Assembly (NCBI GenBank): GCA_025769875.1
Contig: JAGFNK010000949.1
Span: 1-17,719, forward strand
Direction of reading: 5' to 3'
DNA length: 17,719 bases
Source: Russula earlei
Lineage: Eukaryota > Basidiomycota > Agaricomycetes > Russulales > Russulaceae
Part shown: positions 1 through 8,178 of the stretch, piece after piece
Layout: every line of letters starts with the position of its first letter
Position numbering within the stretch: position 1 is the first letter of the stretch
Translations under genes and position numbers: made by a program
The notes under the pieces: generated by a model
What the model was told of the DNA's origin: nothing
Seen by the model: the letters and a program-made list of their open reading frames with translations, nothing else
Databases searched by the model: none

Positions 1-1032
1 CGAGGGCCAACCGATTGTGGTTTACGCGAAGAAGAAAGGAGTACTGCCCTATTGCCTTGGCCCTCGAGTCGATCTCACGTGGGGTTTTAGTCCAACAGCG
101 TCTTCCGCGTTCTCGAGCCTACTGTTGACAAGATCCTAGAAGGGGGGATGACCCCAGCTGCTCTCAGTTCGAGACTCGGTCAGCTGCAGTCCCGTTCAAA
201 ATGGTTTCGTGTTATCCGGGTACGCATCAATCTAACAGCACCAGCCAAGTGGGGACTCTCGTGTTCAAATGCTATCTGACAGGACTTTTTATTACCTTCA
301 GAGGCCTACGACGTCATCCTTCTTGGGGACAAGGATTGCCATTCCTTGTAGAATGGGTTTGAGATCGTGGAACTTTCCAAGTCAGTTGTCATCGCTTGTT
401 GCATCGGAGGCTAACTTTGCGGCGATAGTTTTCGTTGTCTCACTGTTCCGCGGTGCGACGATCCTCGCCAGAAGAAGCTCGCCAAACGATGCAGGTCGTG
501 TCACCCAATGGGCATGTTCCACTCAAGAAAGGACGAGTTCCTTCTTTGTTACGACAGTAAGAACGGGCCCGGATGCGTTATCTACCTGGATGTTCACCCC
601 GTTTCGCAGAAATTCGGTTTGTACGTGGATGCGCGTGGCGAGCCCGTCCCCACCAGGGACATAATTGAGTGGGGTTGCACCGCAGAGCACGTCGCGTGGT
701 ACCCGCCATACGTCCTCATCTTCAGCTCGCGATCCATCGAGGTGAGGCATGTCGGCACTGGGCGGCTGTGCCACATTATCCGCGGACATGGCCTGCAATG
801 CACCTGGGACGGTTTCCAGTCATTCGGTGCGCCACTTGTATCTGAGCCTGATGGAATCTGGGGGAAGACTCCGGCAGAAGGAGCACATGTACACGGCGTC
901 ATGCTCGTGGACGACGAGTCGCAGGAGCGTTCTGGTCTATCTCGCACTGTGGGCGGAGCGGCACATCGCGTCTTCGAGCTCGTACCGACGATTCCCACCT
1001 CCCGCTTCGAGGAGCCTTGGACGCCACCCTGA
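1..1032 (+). pseudogene. Decayed 3' part of a CNH-domain gene (Rho-GEF Rom1/Rom2-like)
   Basis: Residues encoded at 508-1032 read like the C-terminal half of a citron homology (CNH) domain: a DEFLLCYD block, then FGLYVDARGEP, DIIEWGCTAEHVAWYPPYVL, SIEVRHVGTGRL and, near the end, RVFELVPT. In fungi this pattern is typical of the tail of Rom-type guanine nucleotide exchange factors for Rho1, which act at the membrane in cell-wall signalling. Upstream, more CNH-like pieces appear in different frames: VVYAKKKG near 20-45, PSEAYDV near 295-320, and GFEIVELSK near 357-384, followed by a stop before the DDPRQKKLAKRC piece. The shifts and stops between these pieces are not obviously removed by standard short introns, so I read it as a decaying pseudogene. 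Unpredicted introns in a live gene remain possible. The N-terminal RhoGEF and PH domains would lie outside the window. The stop is TGA at 1030-1032. The DNA is CpG-rich, unlike the repeats to the right. Confidence 0.55.
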
Positions 1033-1838
1033 AGTCAGGAAGGGACACCATGGCAATCGAGGGCGATATTGCACTCAAAACATCACAATCGTTTGAGTTT
1101 CTTTCTCCCATTACTCTAACGTAACCCACACCTATTGGCTGTCGTTATCATCGGTCAGTCTTGTACTTTAACTCTGTTCTGGAGGGCATCGAACTCGGAG
1201 CAACGGACATCGGGGTTTCACTCGCTTAGATGTGATCACCGCACTTGGGACTTTGCAGTTGAAAGGCATTGCACACTTCTGTTCCTTTAGTTAGTGCCCC
1301 TGGTGTTGGAGCTGTAGAATCATACCTATGCTGACTTACTATAATACACTTATTTCATCATTAAGCCTGTCAAGCCACTCAAGCTGCTTATTTTTTTGCT
1401 TAGAAAATTGGTCACTAAGTGTCTTAAGACAAGCAAGCAAACAAAGGCCACAGCCAAGCACATCGAGTAGTTGTCAGAATATGTAAGACAAGTAAGTAAA
1501 TCAAGGCCAATGTTGTAGAAAGACTTAGGTCTTGTATTTGCAGCAGTTTTCCCCTGACGTAGGGCTGCACACCATCCATCTGATGGGTAAACGGCCGTCA
1601 AAAAGATGGCTGTATGATGGGTATGGCTGACCAGTACCCTGTCCATCATGTGTACTCACTGGATCCCTGATGGTGCAGGATGGGTATGGGTACAGACATT
1701 GTTGTTGAACTGGAACCCAAACAGATCAAAGAAGGTGAAGACCTTCATACAAGGTTCTAGATCTGTGGATAGATATTATGTGTTAGATAGAACTTTAGTA
1801 TATAGGCATATGGGACTAGGGTTATGCATACTATGCTA
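1033..1838. other. Intergenic region with no supported gene
   Basis: No coding region is convincing here. One local direct repeat is visible: AAGACAAGCAAGCAAACAAA near 1427 and a diverged copy AAGACAAGTAAGTAAATCAA about 60 bp later. The stretch 1555-1710 contains several TGATGGGTA-like words, which recur in the unresolved repeat-derived DNA near 14940, so it may be transposon debris. Confidence 0.4.
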
Positions 1839-2050
1839 CATCAGGAAAAACCAGTCCGGTCCATAGACACCGCTTAATTCTGTAGACACCATAGACACCA
1901 TAGCACAACAACATACTATGTAGTGCTCTATAGCATCATAGTAAGTCTATATTGCTCAATGTAGTTCCAGTAGTTTATGACTATATTTATGTAGGCACAG
2001 TAGATGAAACCAAGTCTACATATCACTATGTAGGATGACGGAAATTATGG

Positions 2051-2188
2051 TTGTCTATGGAGATGATCAGTTTACTACATTGCACTATGGAGACAATCAG
2101 TTTATTACATTGCACTATGGAGACAATTGTTCATTACATTGCTCTATGGAGACTATTGGTTATTATAATTATATTGCACTATCGAGCC
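2051..2188 (+). repeat. Short tandem repeat, unit about 30 bp, roughly 4.5 copies
   Basis: Units built around TTACATTGCACTATGGAGAC begin near 2071, 2101, 2130 and 2160, with a partial unit before 2071. The units differ by a few substitutions and vary between 29 and 30 bp, so the array is not recent. It lies just inside the left end of the candidate element at 1839-4580. Confidence 0.85.
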
Positions 2189-2199
2189 TTACTGATGGT

Positions 2200-3180
2200 G
2201 GCCATGCTACGCTGCAAATTGTCCTCTCCTCTCCTCCCCAACCCACTCTCCCCTTTCCCATCCTTCCCCTCTCCTTCTCCCCTGATGACACCGTTTTTCT
2301 TTCTCGCCTCTCCTCTCCTGATGGGAGGCGGCCGTGCGCGCAAGTCGGGTCGAAGTGGGGGTAAAAGGGTTTCTTGCTTGCTTGCTTTCTTTCTATTTCC
2401 TTCCTTTCTTGCCTTCGCCCTAGAGACAAAGGCTGGTTTTTATGTACATTGGGACTGGAGCTAGACTAAATGGTATCCTAGAATGAGGGTAGCTAAAGAG
2501 AGGTAAATGTATTCTGAGATAAATGGGTATGGGTGCGTGTGATCGCGGCGTTGAGGCGACAGGTGTAACGAAGCTAGGCTTTGGAAGGGTATAGTAAAGG
2601 GGGCTGTAGCAACGAGTGGGCACTAGTCGGCGTGGCTGAAATGCTGTGAAGGGGTGGTCGGCCAGGTCTCGAGCATTGAGGACTTCTGCCTGATGAGGCA
2701 GTGGCGGGCGTGCGGGCGAGTGTGCGTGCGTGTGGGGGTGAGCGTGGGGGTATGCATACGGGTGCGCGTGGGTGGTAGTGACGTCGGAGGTGGAGGAGCA
2801 AGTGTGTGCATTGGAGGCGAGAGGCGGAGGGCGTGGTGTGCTTGCATGTGTGACGTGGTGGAGAGAGGGAGTTGTGGGGCGCACATGTCGGGCGTTTGGC
2901 TGTTGACTTGTTGACTTGTCTCTCGCGGTGGGTGTGGGTGACGCTTGGTCAGCGTTGGCCAGTCCGCCGTGATCCACGTCCAAGCCCGCAACTCACCTTA
3001 CAGTGCAAAGGAGAGGAGAGGGGAGAGAGCACATGGGGAACATGCAAGTGTGAGTGGTCAAAAATGCTGCTTGCTTGTCTATGTGACTATGCAATGGGAT
3101 GTTGACATATGTGATGGCAAGGCACAAGGTAAAAAGGCCAACATGTTCAACTTGTTGACTTCAAACCTTTTTTGACGACG
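2200..3180. other. Strand-asymmetric low-complexity DNA (pyrimidine-rich, then G/T-rich)
   Basis: About 2220-2420 is strongly pyrimidine-rich on the plus strand (runs of CTCTCC, CCCTTTCCC, CTTGCTTGCTTGC). About 2690-2870 is G-rich with GTGCGTG and GGGGGTG runs that could form G-quadruplexes. Open frames crossing this stretch on either strand encode only Pro/His/Thr/Ser-rich or Arg/Gly/Val-rich protein expected from biased composition, so I call no gene. Confidence 0.6.
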
Positions 3181-3374
3181 GCCTCTTCGTTTTTACTAAT
3201 CGCGTTCATTTTCTTTTGCCATCATTCTTCCCCTCTTTACCCTCTCCTGCCCACTCTTCCTTCCCCATGGTCCCAGTTCAAGACTCCCAAGCTGCCAGTT
3301 TCATCAAGTTTTCACCGGCTATTACCCAAATCATTCGAGTTTTCGAGTTTTCCCATGCCATGTTGTTTCCGTGG

Positions 3375-3438
3375 GTGCGTTTTTTGTTTCATTTTCACGC
3401 ACTCTCTCATCATCTCCCCTCTCCTTCCTACTAAACAG
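3375..3438 (+). other. Possible 64-nt intron
   Basis: A GTGCGT donor, a pyrimidine-rich body and a CTACTAAACAG acceptor fit a fungal intron of ordinary size. GTGCGT recurs at 3726, 3821 and 4081, each followed by pyrimidine-rich DNA and a CAG or AAG acceptor. This suggests a multi-exon transcript across 3200-4290, although I could not join all the pieces into one open frame. Confidence 0.3.
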
Positions 3439-3892
3439 CCTCTTGTTGGCCTTCAAGCTGCCTTCTCACTCCCTTCTTCTGTGTCACTGCAGTGGTGACG
3501 ATGGGGATGACAACGACATATGAGAGGACTTGTATTTAAGTGAAAGAAAAAAAAAAACGCACACAAACAACTTAACCAAAATCGTGCGCGGGGGAAAACA
3601 CGCATTGCTTGAAGGTAAAGTACGCTTGAACCAAAAGTGAGCTCCTGCACGCAGGAAATGGTATTTCAGGGGATGGGCACATCACAGAAAATGAAAGTGC
3701 GACCCTCTCCCTAGGTCTCGCCAATGTGCGTTTCGGGTTTCCTTTTACTTGCGCAATCTCACTGTCACAGTGACAAGTACAACCATGCTCGGCGTCTTCA
3801 ATGAGTGTCTTACGCATTCTGTGCGTTACCCTTCCCCCCCCTTTTTTCGCTTTTCGTTTTTTTGTCACTCCCCTCTGCTTTCCTTTGCACAG

Positions 3893-4288
3893 GCTTCGTG
3901 CAGCTTCAAAATGTTGAACACATGTTCACATCTCGACTCACCTGTACCCTGGTGCTGTCTTCTGCATTGTCCTTGATGCCTCCTCTTACTGCGACAAAGC
4001 CACCGACACCACTGTCCAAGTCCAAGAAACGAGAGAAGGTGGCCCTTGCTCCCGGGCACAGGCCGATGAACAGTGAACAGGTGCGTTATTCCTTTTCATT
4101 TTTGTGCACTCTCTCATACTCTCTGGCCTTTCATCAAGTGCTCGGGGGGAGAAATGGACATATGGAGCGACAACGAGATGCCGCTTAGAACGCATACGCA
4201 AATGACGATGATGGCTACAGGCGCAGTCCCAAGAAGTGCCACGTGCAAGAGCCAGAACAGCGCCGCGGAGGCGAGTATCCGACTGTAG
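3893..4288 (+). CDS. Possible 3' exons of an unrecognised gene
   Basis: Exon 3893-4080 follows an acceptor (TTTGCACAG) and ends at a GTGCGT donor. Only one frame through it is open, and it contains a basic, proline-rich stretch (KPPTPLSKSKKREKVALAPG). Removing a 58-nt intron at 4081-4138 keeps the frame open (phase 0) into a second exon ending at TAG 4286-4288, which begins CSGGEMDIWSDNEMPL. An alternative acceptor lies at 4220. The region is CpG-rich, unlike the decayed transposons. I do not recognise the product; the only visible feature is a Lys/Pro-rich segment that could be disordered or nuclear. The 5' end is unresolved, since joining a candidate exon at 3771-3820 does not keep the frame. 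It lies within the candidate element 1839-4580, so it could be captured sequence, an element gene, or not a gene. Confidence 0.28.
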
Positions 4289-4607
4289 TTCAAAAATATT
4301 AGTTAGCGTTGATATGTGAAATATATATTGTTTCCTGACATTTGTGTGAATTTAAGTGCCTGAGTTGTTTATCATAACAATGTTGCAATCAGTAGAACAT
4401 AAGCATGTGGTTGGCTACATAGGTATGGTTGATGATGGGAAGAAATGTATATTACCCTGGTGGCGGCTATATAGAGTTTGGTGGTTGCTATGTAGGCATG
4501 AAACCTCGATGGTTGTAAAGTTGCTACAGATGCTATGGTAGCTATATAGCGCTACATAGCATTTTTGTTTTTTCCTGATGTATCTATCACAAGATGCAGC
4601 CTTATGC

Positions 4608-4831
4608 TGTTTCTAGAACTTTCCACATCATGCATCACTGAGTGTGTGATATAGTGGACACCTGTAGTCACCTCTTTTGGTCTTAGGAACAACCCTGGGT
4701 CATAGAGGCATAAATACCATACATGTAGATGAGTATACACATTTCTCTACACCCCAATATCACTTGAGCACTTAGCACAACCTCTAAGGTGGGTTGCTTA
4801 GCTTGTTAGCTGTGCTCTATGCTGTGCAACA
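4608..4831 (+). repeat. Probable 5' LTR of a second copia element (truncated copy)
   Basis: The stretch runs from TGTTTCTAGAAC to GTGCAACA (TGTT…AACA termini) and is followed at once by a primer-binding site and, 170 bp on, a gag start. An AT-rich CATAAATACC near 4708 could be its core promoter. The 5' boundary is inferred from the TG…CA rule only, because no second LTR of this family is in the window. The 3' boundary is firm because the primer site abuts it. Confidence 0.55.
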
Positions 4832-4845
4832 GGTTATGGGCCCTG
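4832..4845 (+). other. Primer-binding site, half-tRNA(iMet) type
   Basis: GGTTATGGGCCCTG is complementary to the anticodon stem-loop region (…GGGCCCATAACC, anticodon CAU) of an initiator methionine tRNA rather than to a tRNA 3' end. This is the primer arrangement known from Drosophila copia. It directly follows …CAACA, the expected LTR end. Confidence 0.65.
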
Positions 4846-4999
4846 CAAGCCATGCGCCTTCATCAGCTGCAACAATGGCAAAGCATCCCTGTAACTTGCA
4901 TGCTGTGGCAAGCTAGTCTACCCTTTGGGGAGACTATGTCAGCCTGTTTGAGTACAATACTCTTGCTGATGACCTCTAAGCCCCCTTCTAACAGCTATT

Positions 5000-5110
5000 A
5001 TGTCGTCATCTCAACCATCTGCCCCTGTTGTCCCCATCCTTGATGGTGCCAACTATGGTATCTGGTCAAAGGCTATGAAAGCCTACCTCATGTCTGTTGG
5101 ACTGTGTGTC
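5000..5110 (+). pseudogene. N-terminal fragment of copia Gag
   Basis: ATG at 5000 opens 37 codons containing PILDGANYGIWSKAMKAYLM, the usual start of fungal and plant Ty1/copia Gag (a Leu/Asp-Gly-x-Asn-Tyr-x-x-Trp block followed by Met-x-x-Tyr-Leu). Upstream, at 4832, is a copia-type primer site and before it an LTR end, so order and spacing match the 5' end of a copia element. The frame is broken off by LTR sequence: solo LTR A begins at 5111, and before that insertion the next sequence was the end of LTR B1. Everything downstream of Gag residue 37 is missing from the window. It differs from the Gag at 11042, so it comes from a different copia lineage. Confidence 0.75.
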
Positions 5111-5939
5111 TGTCAAGACACGTACTGCTGATCACTAAGGACTCAGGAGCAGGTGGGCAAAGGTCAGAACAGATGATACGTGGCGAAGGCGGCGTTGAAC
5201 AGGAGGACGAGCCAAATGATGAGGAGGTACCAGATGGGGACTGGTAGGTGTTGCAAGAGACAGAGGTGAAGGCTGGAGGCCAGTGTAGCAAGAGGGCTTT
5301 AAACAAGGCGGTTGTTGAAGAGTACCTTGGAGGCGAGGGGAATCTTTAAACTGAGCAGTTGTGGGGGAGTACCCAGGAAGATGAGAGTATCACAAATGGA
5401 CAGTCTGATGACTGCCATACTTCATTGGGGCTTATATACAGTGTACAGGGTCAATTACAAAGAGCTGGAACTATTCTAGACCCTTTGGTACCATCCAATA
5501 GGACTACAGAGGCATAAACTTGCTTGTGTCAAGTTTCAGGCTTACTGAGCGCATTACTGATCATTGTGGAGCAATGACATCATTATGATGTCACTGTGGA
5601 GCACTTAGTGAGCCTATGAAGTCACTGTGGAGTTGCTCAGTCAGCCATGATGTCATTGGAGCCTTGATGACATCAGATGAGTTATGCAACAGTTTCTAAG
5701 GGTTGGTGCCACTGTTTCAGGTTCTTGGTGGCTGGGTGGCCATGTGGCTGCCACGCGATGATTACCTGATTAGGAAACAGGTGCCTGGTCATGTTATAGT
5801 GCCTTTGCAATAGTGATATCTTGTACCACAGGAGGGGTAGCCCAAGAAATGGAAAGGAGTTGGCAATGTGAAGTGAGAGAGGTCTCTCTTGAGTGAAATA
5901 GGACAATATATGGCCAGGACCTGGCCTTGGTTTGTAACA
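5111..5939 (-). mobile_element. Solo LTR, family A
   Basis: The 829-bp unit starts TGTCAAGACA and ends TTTGTAACA on the plus strand, giving TGT…ACA termini. It is flanked by identical 5-bp duplications GTGTC (5106-5110 and 5940-5944), the mark of one integration followed by LTR-LTR recombination. Orientation is minus: read that way a TATA box is followed by AGACTGTCCATTTGTG and the U5. Two other copies are in the window: 10150-10449 (U5 side, plus) and 17628-17719 (first 92 bp, plus). The internal region is absent, so the superfamily (probably Ty3/gypsy by LTR length) is a guess. Confidence 0.85.
5432..5439 (-). promoter_or_regulatory. TATA box of solo LTR A
   Basis: On the minus strand, TGTATATAAGCC is followed about 45 nt later by AGACTGTCCATTTGTG, which is conserved between LTR families A and B and probably belongs to the transcript start (R) region. 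Confidence 0.5.
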
Positions 5940-5940
5940 G

Positions 5941-6901
5941 TGTCAGAACTCACTGTTGAACAATCCAGTTCAAGAGTGAGATATGAGCTTGGAGATGAGT
6001 CAACTTAGTTCAAGAATGAAATTAGTGAAGAGCACAGTCCAAACAAGTAGCAGGTACCAGAGAGGGACTCATACTGGCTGTGAGAGGTGGTCATGGAAAG
6101 AGAGGGCCAGGGTGTACTAGATAGGGTGGTCACAAAGGAGTACCCTCAGTAATAGAGTGCCACAAATCAAATGGACAGTCTGAAGACCGTCCACTACTTT
6201 ATTGAGTGCTTATATACTACAAGGGAACTGCTAAATAGGGAACAAGTCATAACCTTGTTATCAAGCACAATTGATGGATGAGTAAGAAATCGGAGTATGC
6301 TTACTGAGCATGCTCAGTCATGCTCAGTAAGATGCTGAGTAAGAAGGCTCTTATTGATGAGTAAGAGCCTTTAGTGTCCACATGTTCACTGCTTAGTACA
6401 TGTGCAAAGCACCTGATTCATTTACTGTTAGTTAGTTTAGGGCCAGTCATTTGAGGACTTGTAGTGTGCTTTAGGGAATAGTGTTATCTTATAAGGTCCC
6501 TTATATAGTTCTATTAGGGTCCTTAGAGTCGACCCTAATACTTCTATCAAGTTCCTTAGTATTGCCTTATAGTTCGTTCTATAGTTATTAGAGTTAGTCT
6601 AATAACGCATTGTAGGGTCTTTGATACTGTGTCAGTGCTTATTGTAGGGCACCTAGAGTCGTCCTAAAGGGTCCTTAGGAAGGCCCTAATACTGTCCTTT
6701 ATTGCTAAAAGGGTTGCCATTAAGTGGGGCTTGCTGTATGTCAATTGTGCCGAGAATTGCTCACGCGACAATGTGTGCGCGATATTGTGGACACCTCTAC
6801 TCACCCCTTTTGCTCGTGTGAAGAGGGTGACACCATAAGCTGGGTTTCCTCTCATAAGGAAGGGTCCTTCAAGGGCCCTCTCCAGAGAATGGTTCATGAC
6901 A
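5941..6901 (-). mobile_element. LTR family B, copy B1 (minus strand)
   Basis: Read on the minus strand it starts TGTCATGAACC and ends GTTCTGACA (5-bp inverted termini TGTCA/TGACA). It is a near-complete reverse-complement copy of 7215-8178, with which it forms a 2.2-kb inverted repeat. A TATATA core lies near 6210-6216. The two flanks do not match: inside is AAATG (transposase sequence), outside, before LTR A inserted, was CTGTG (copia gag). It is therefore probably not a simple solo LTR but the product of recombination or deletion. LTR A sits in its last bases. Confidence 0.8.
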
Positions 6902-7214
6902 AAATGCATGCTTGTCTTCACAGAATGGTGCATCTTGTACTTCTGATTTTCCAACTCTGTCCTGGCATCAGATGCTGCACACTTCATGATGGTGCAGTGT
7001 GTGTTACTGGAGCTGGTCTCTGCCCTGGCTTGAAGGATCTCCCTTCCCATCAGCTCCACTGTCAACTGGAGTCAAGAGAGCTCTGAACTCATCTCCTGGA
7101 ATGTAGTGGGGATTGGTGTGTGGTGAGAACCAAATGCAGTTGAGAGAGACATTGCAGGGGAAGAACTTGCCCTTTGAGAGCAAGTGAAGGGGGGGATGAG
7201 CTGGAGAGGGTCTC

Positions 7215-8178
7215 TGTCATGAACCATTCTCCAGAGAGGGCCCTTGAAGGACCTTTCCTTATGAGAGGAAACCCAGCTTCTATGGTGTCACCCTGTTCAC
7301 ACGAGCAAAAGGGGTGAGTAGAGGTGTCCACAATATTGCACGTGCATTGTTGCATGAGCGATTCTGGACACAATCGACATACAGCAAGCCCCACTTAAGG
7401 GCAACCCTTTAAGCAATAAAGGACAGTATTAGGGCCTTCCTAAGGACCCTTTAGGATGACTCTAAGTGCTCTACAATAGGCACTAACACAGTAGCAAAGA
7501 CCCTGCAACACGTTATTAGACTAACTCTAATAACTATAGAACGAATTAGAAGGCAATACTAGGGACCTTAATAGAAGCATTAGGGTCGACTCTAAGGACC
7601 CTAATAGAACTATATAAGGGGCCTTATAGGATAACACTACTCCCTGAACCAGACTACAAGTCCTCAAATGAGTGGCCCTAAACTAACTAACAGAAAATGA
7701 ATCAGGTGCTTGCATGTGTACTAAAGCAGTGAACATGTGGACAGTGAAAGCTCTTACTCATCAATAGAAGCCTTCTTACTCAGCAGCTTACTGAGCATGA
7801 CCGAGCATGCTCAGTAAGCGCACTCTGACTTCTTACTCATCACTCTATTGTGCTTGATAACAAGGTTATGACTTGTTCCCTATTTAGCAGTTCTCTTGTA
7901 GTATATAAGCGCTCAATAAAGTAGTGGACAGTCCCCAGACTGTCCATTTGTTTATGGCACTCTCTATCCATGGGATACTCCTTTAAGGACCGTCCCCTTG
8001 TGACCATTCTGGCCTCTTCCCTGCATACCTGCTCGACTCTACCAGTAACTGTACCTCTTTGGTATCTGTTACTGCTTTGGACTCTACTTCTTGCCCACGC
8101 CGTCTTGGACATCTATTGACTTGTCTTTGAGCTTACTCCTCGCTCTTGAACTGGATAGTTCAACAGTGAGTCTTGACA
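7215..8178 (+). mobile_element. Solo LTR, family B, copy B2
   Basis: The 964-bp unit has termini TGTCATGAACC … GTCTTGACA. The flanking pentamers are GTCTC (7210-7214) and GTCTT (8179-8183), a target duplication with one C/T difference. Removing the LTR and one flank joins CPPAK to LSSSSPPSLALKG in the minus-strand transposase frame and keeps it open, which independently confirms the boundaries. U3 has many CCTTAG/CTAAGG words and nested TGAGCATGCTCA palindromes. A TATA box is at 7902-7908. Confidence 0.85.
7902..7908 (+). promoter_or_regulatory. TATA box of LTR B2
   Basis: GTATATAAGC is followed by CTCAATAAAGTAGTGGACAG and then AGACTGTCCATTTG. The same arrangement occurs in LTR B1 (near 6210) and, diverged, in LTR A (near 5435). 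Confidence 0.5.

Larger units (their letters stand above)
1839..4580. mobile_element. Candidate DNA transposon with CATCAGGAAAAA terminal inverted repeats
   Basis: The 12 bases CATCAGGAAAAA at 1839-1850 are matched exactly in reverse complement at 4569-4580. Short words of the type CTATGTAG, CTACATAG and CTATATAG are dense just inside both ends (about 1890-2190 and 4400-4560). The same termini and the same internal words build the 97-bp hairpin at 14591-14687, which supports reading all three as one repeat family. TA lies directly outside both ends here (…GCTA before, TATC after), but no longer target duplication is seen. The interior is CpG-richer than the other repeats and holds intron-like segments. 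No transposase motif was recognised, so this may be a non-autonomous element or one that carries host sequence. Chance co-occurrence of two fragments of the family is the main alternative. Confidence 0.4.

Noticed and set aside
2420..2991. Long minus-strand open frames rich in Pro, His and Thr
   Set aside because: They arise from biased low-complexity DNA; overlapping frames of the same region are also open and no domain is visible.
3172..3498. Plus-strand frame with hydrophobic N-terminus as a secreted protein
   Set aside because: The sequence is pyrimidine-rich, giving Phe/Ser/Leu/Pro runs by composition, and an intron-like segment at 3375-3438 interrupts it.
6724..7086. Plus-strand frame of 120 codons across the LTR B1 / spacer junction
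   Set aside because: It is the antisense of LTR B1 and of the transposase tail, which reads convincingly on the minus strand.
5941..8178. Inverted LTR B pair read as one complete element with a 313-bp interior
   Set aside because: LTRs of one element are direct repeats, the spacer is transposase coding sequence, and B2 has its own target duplication.
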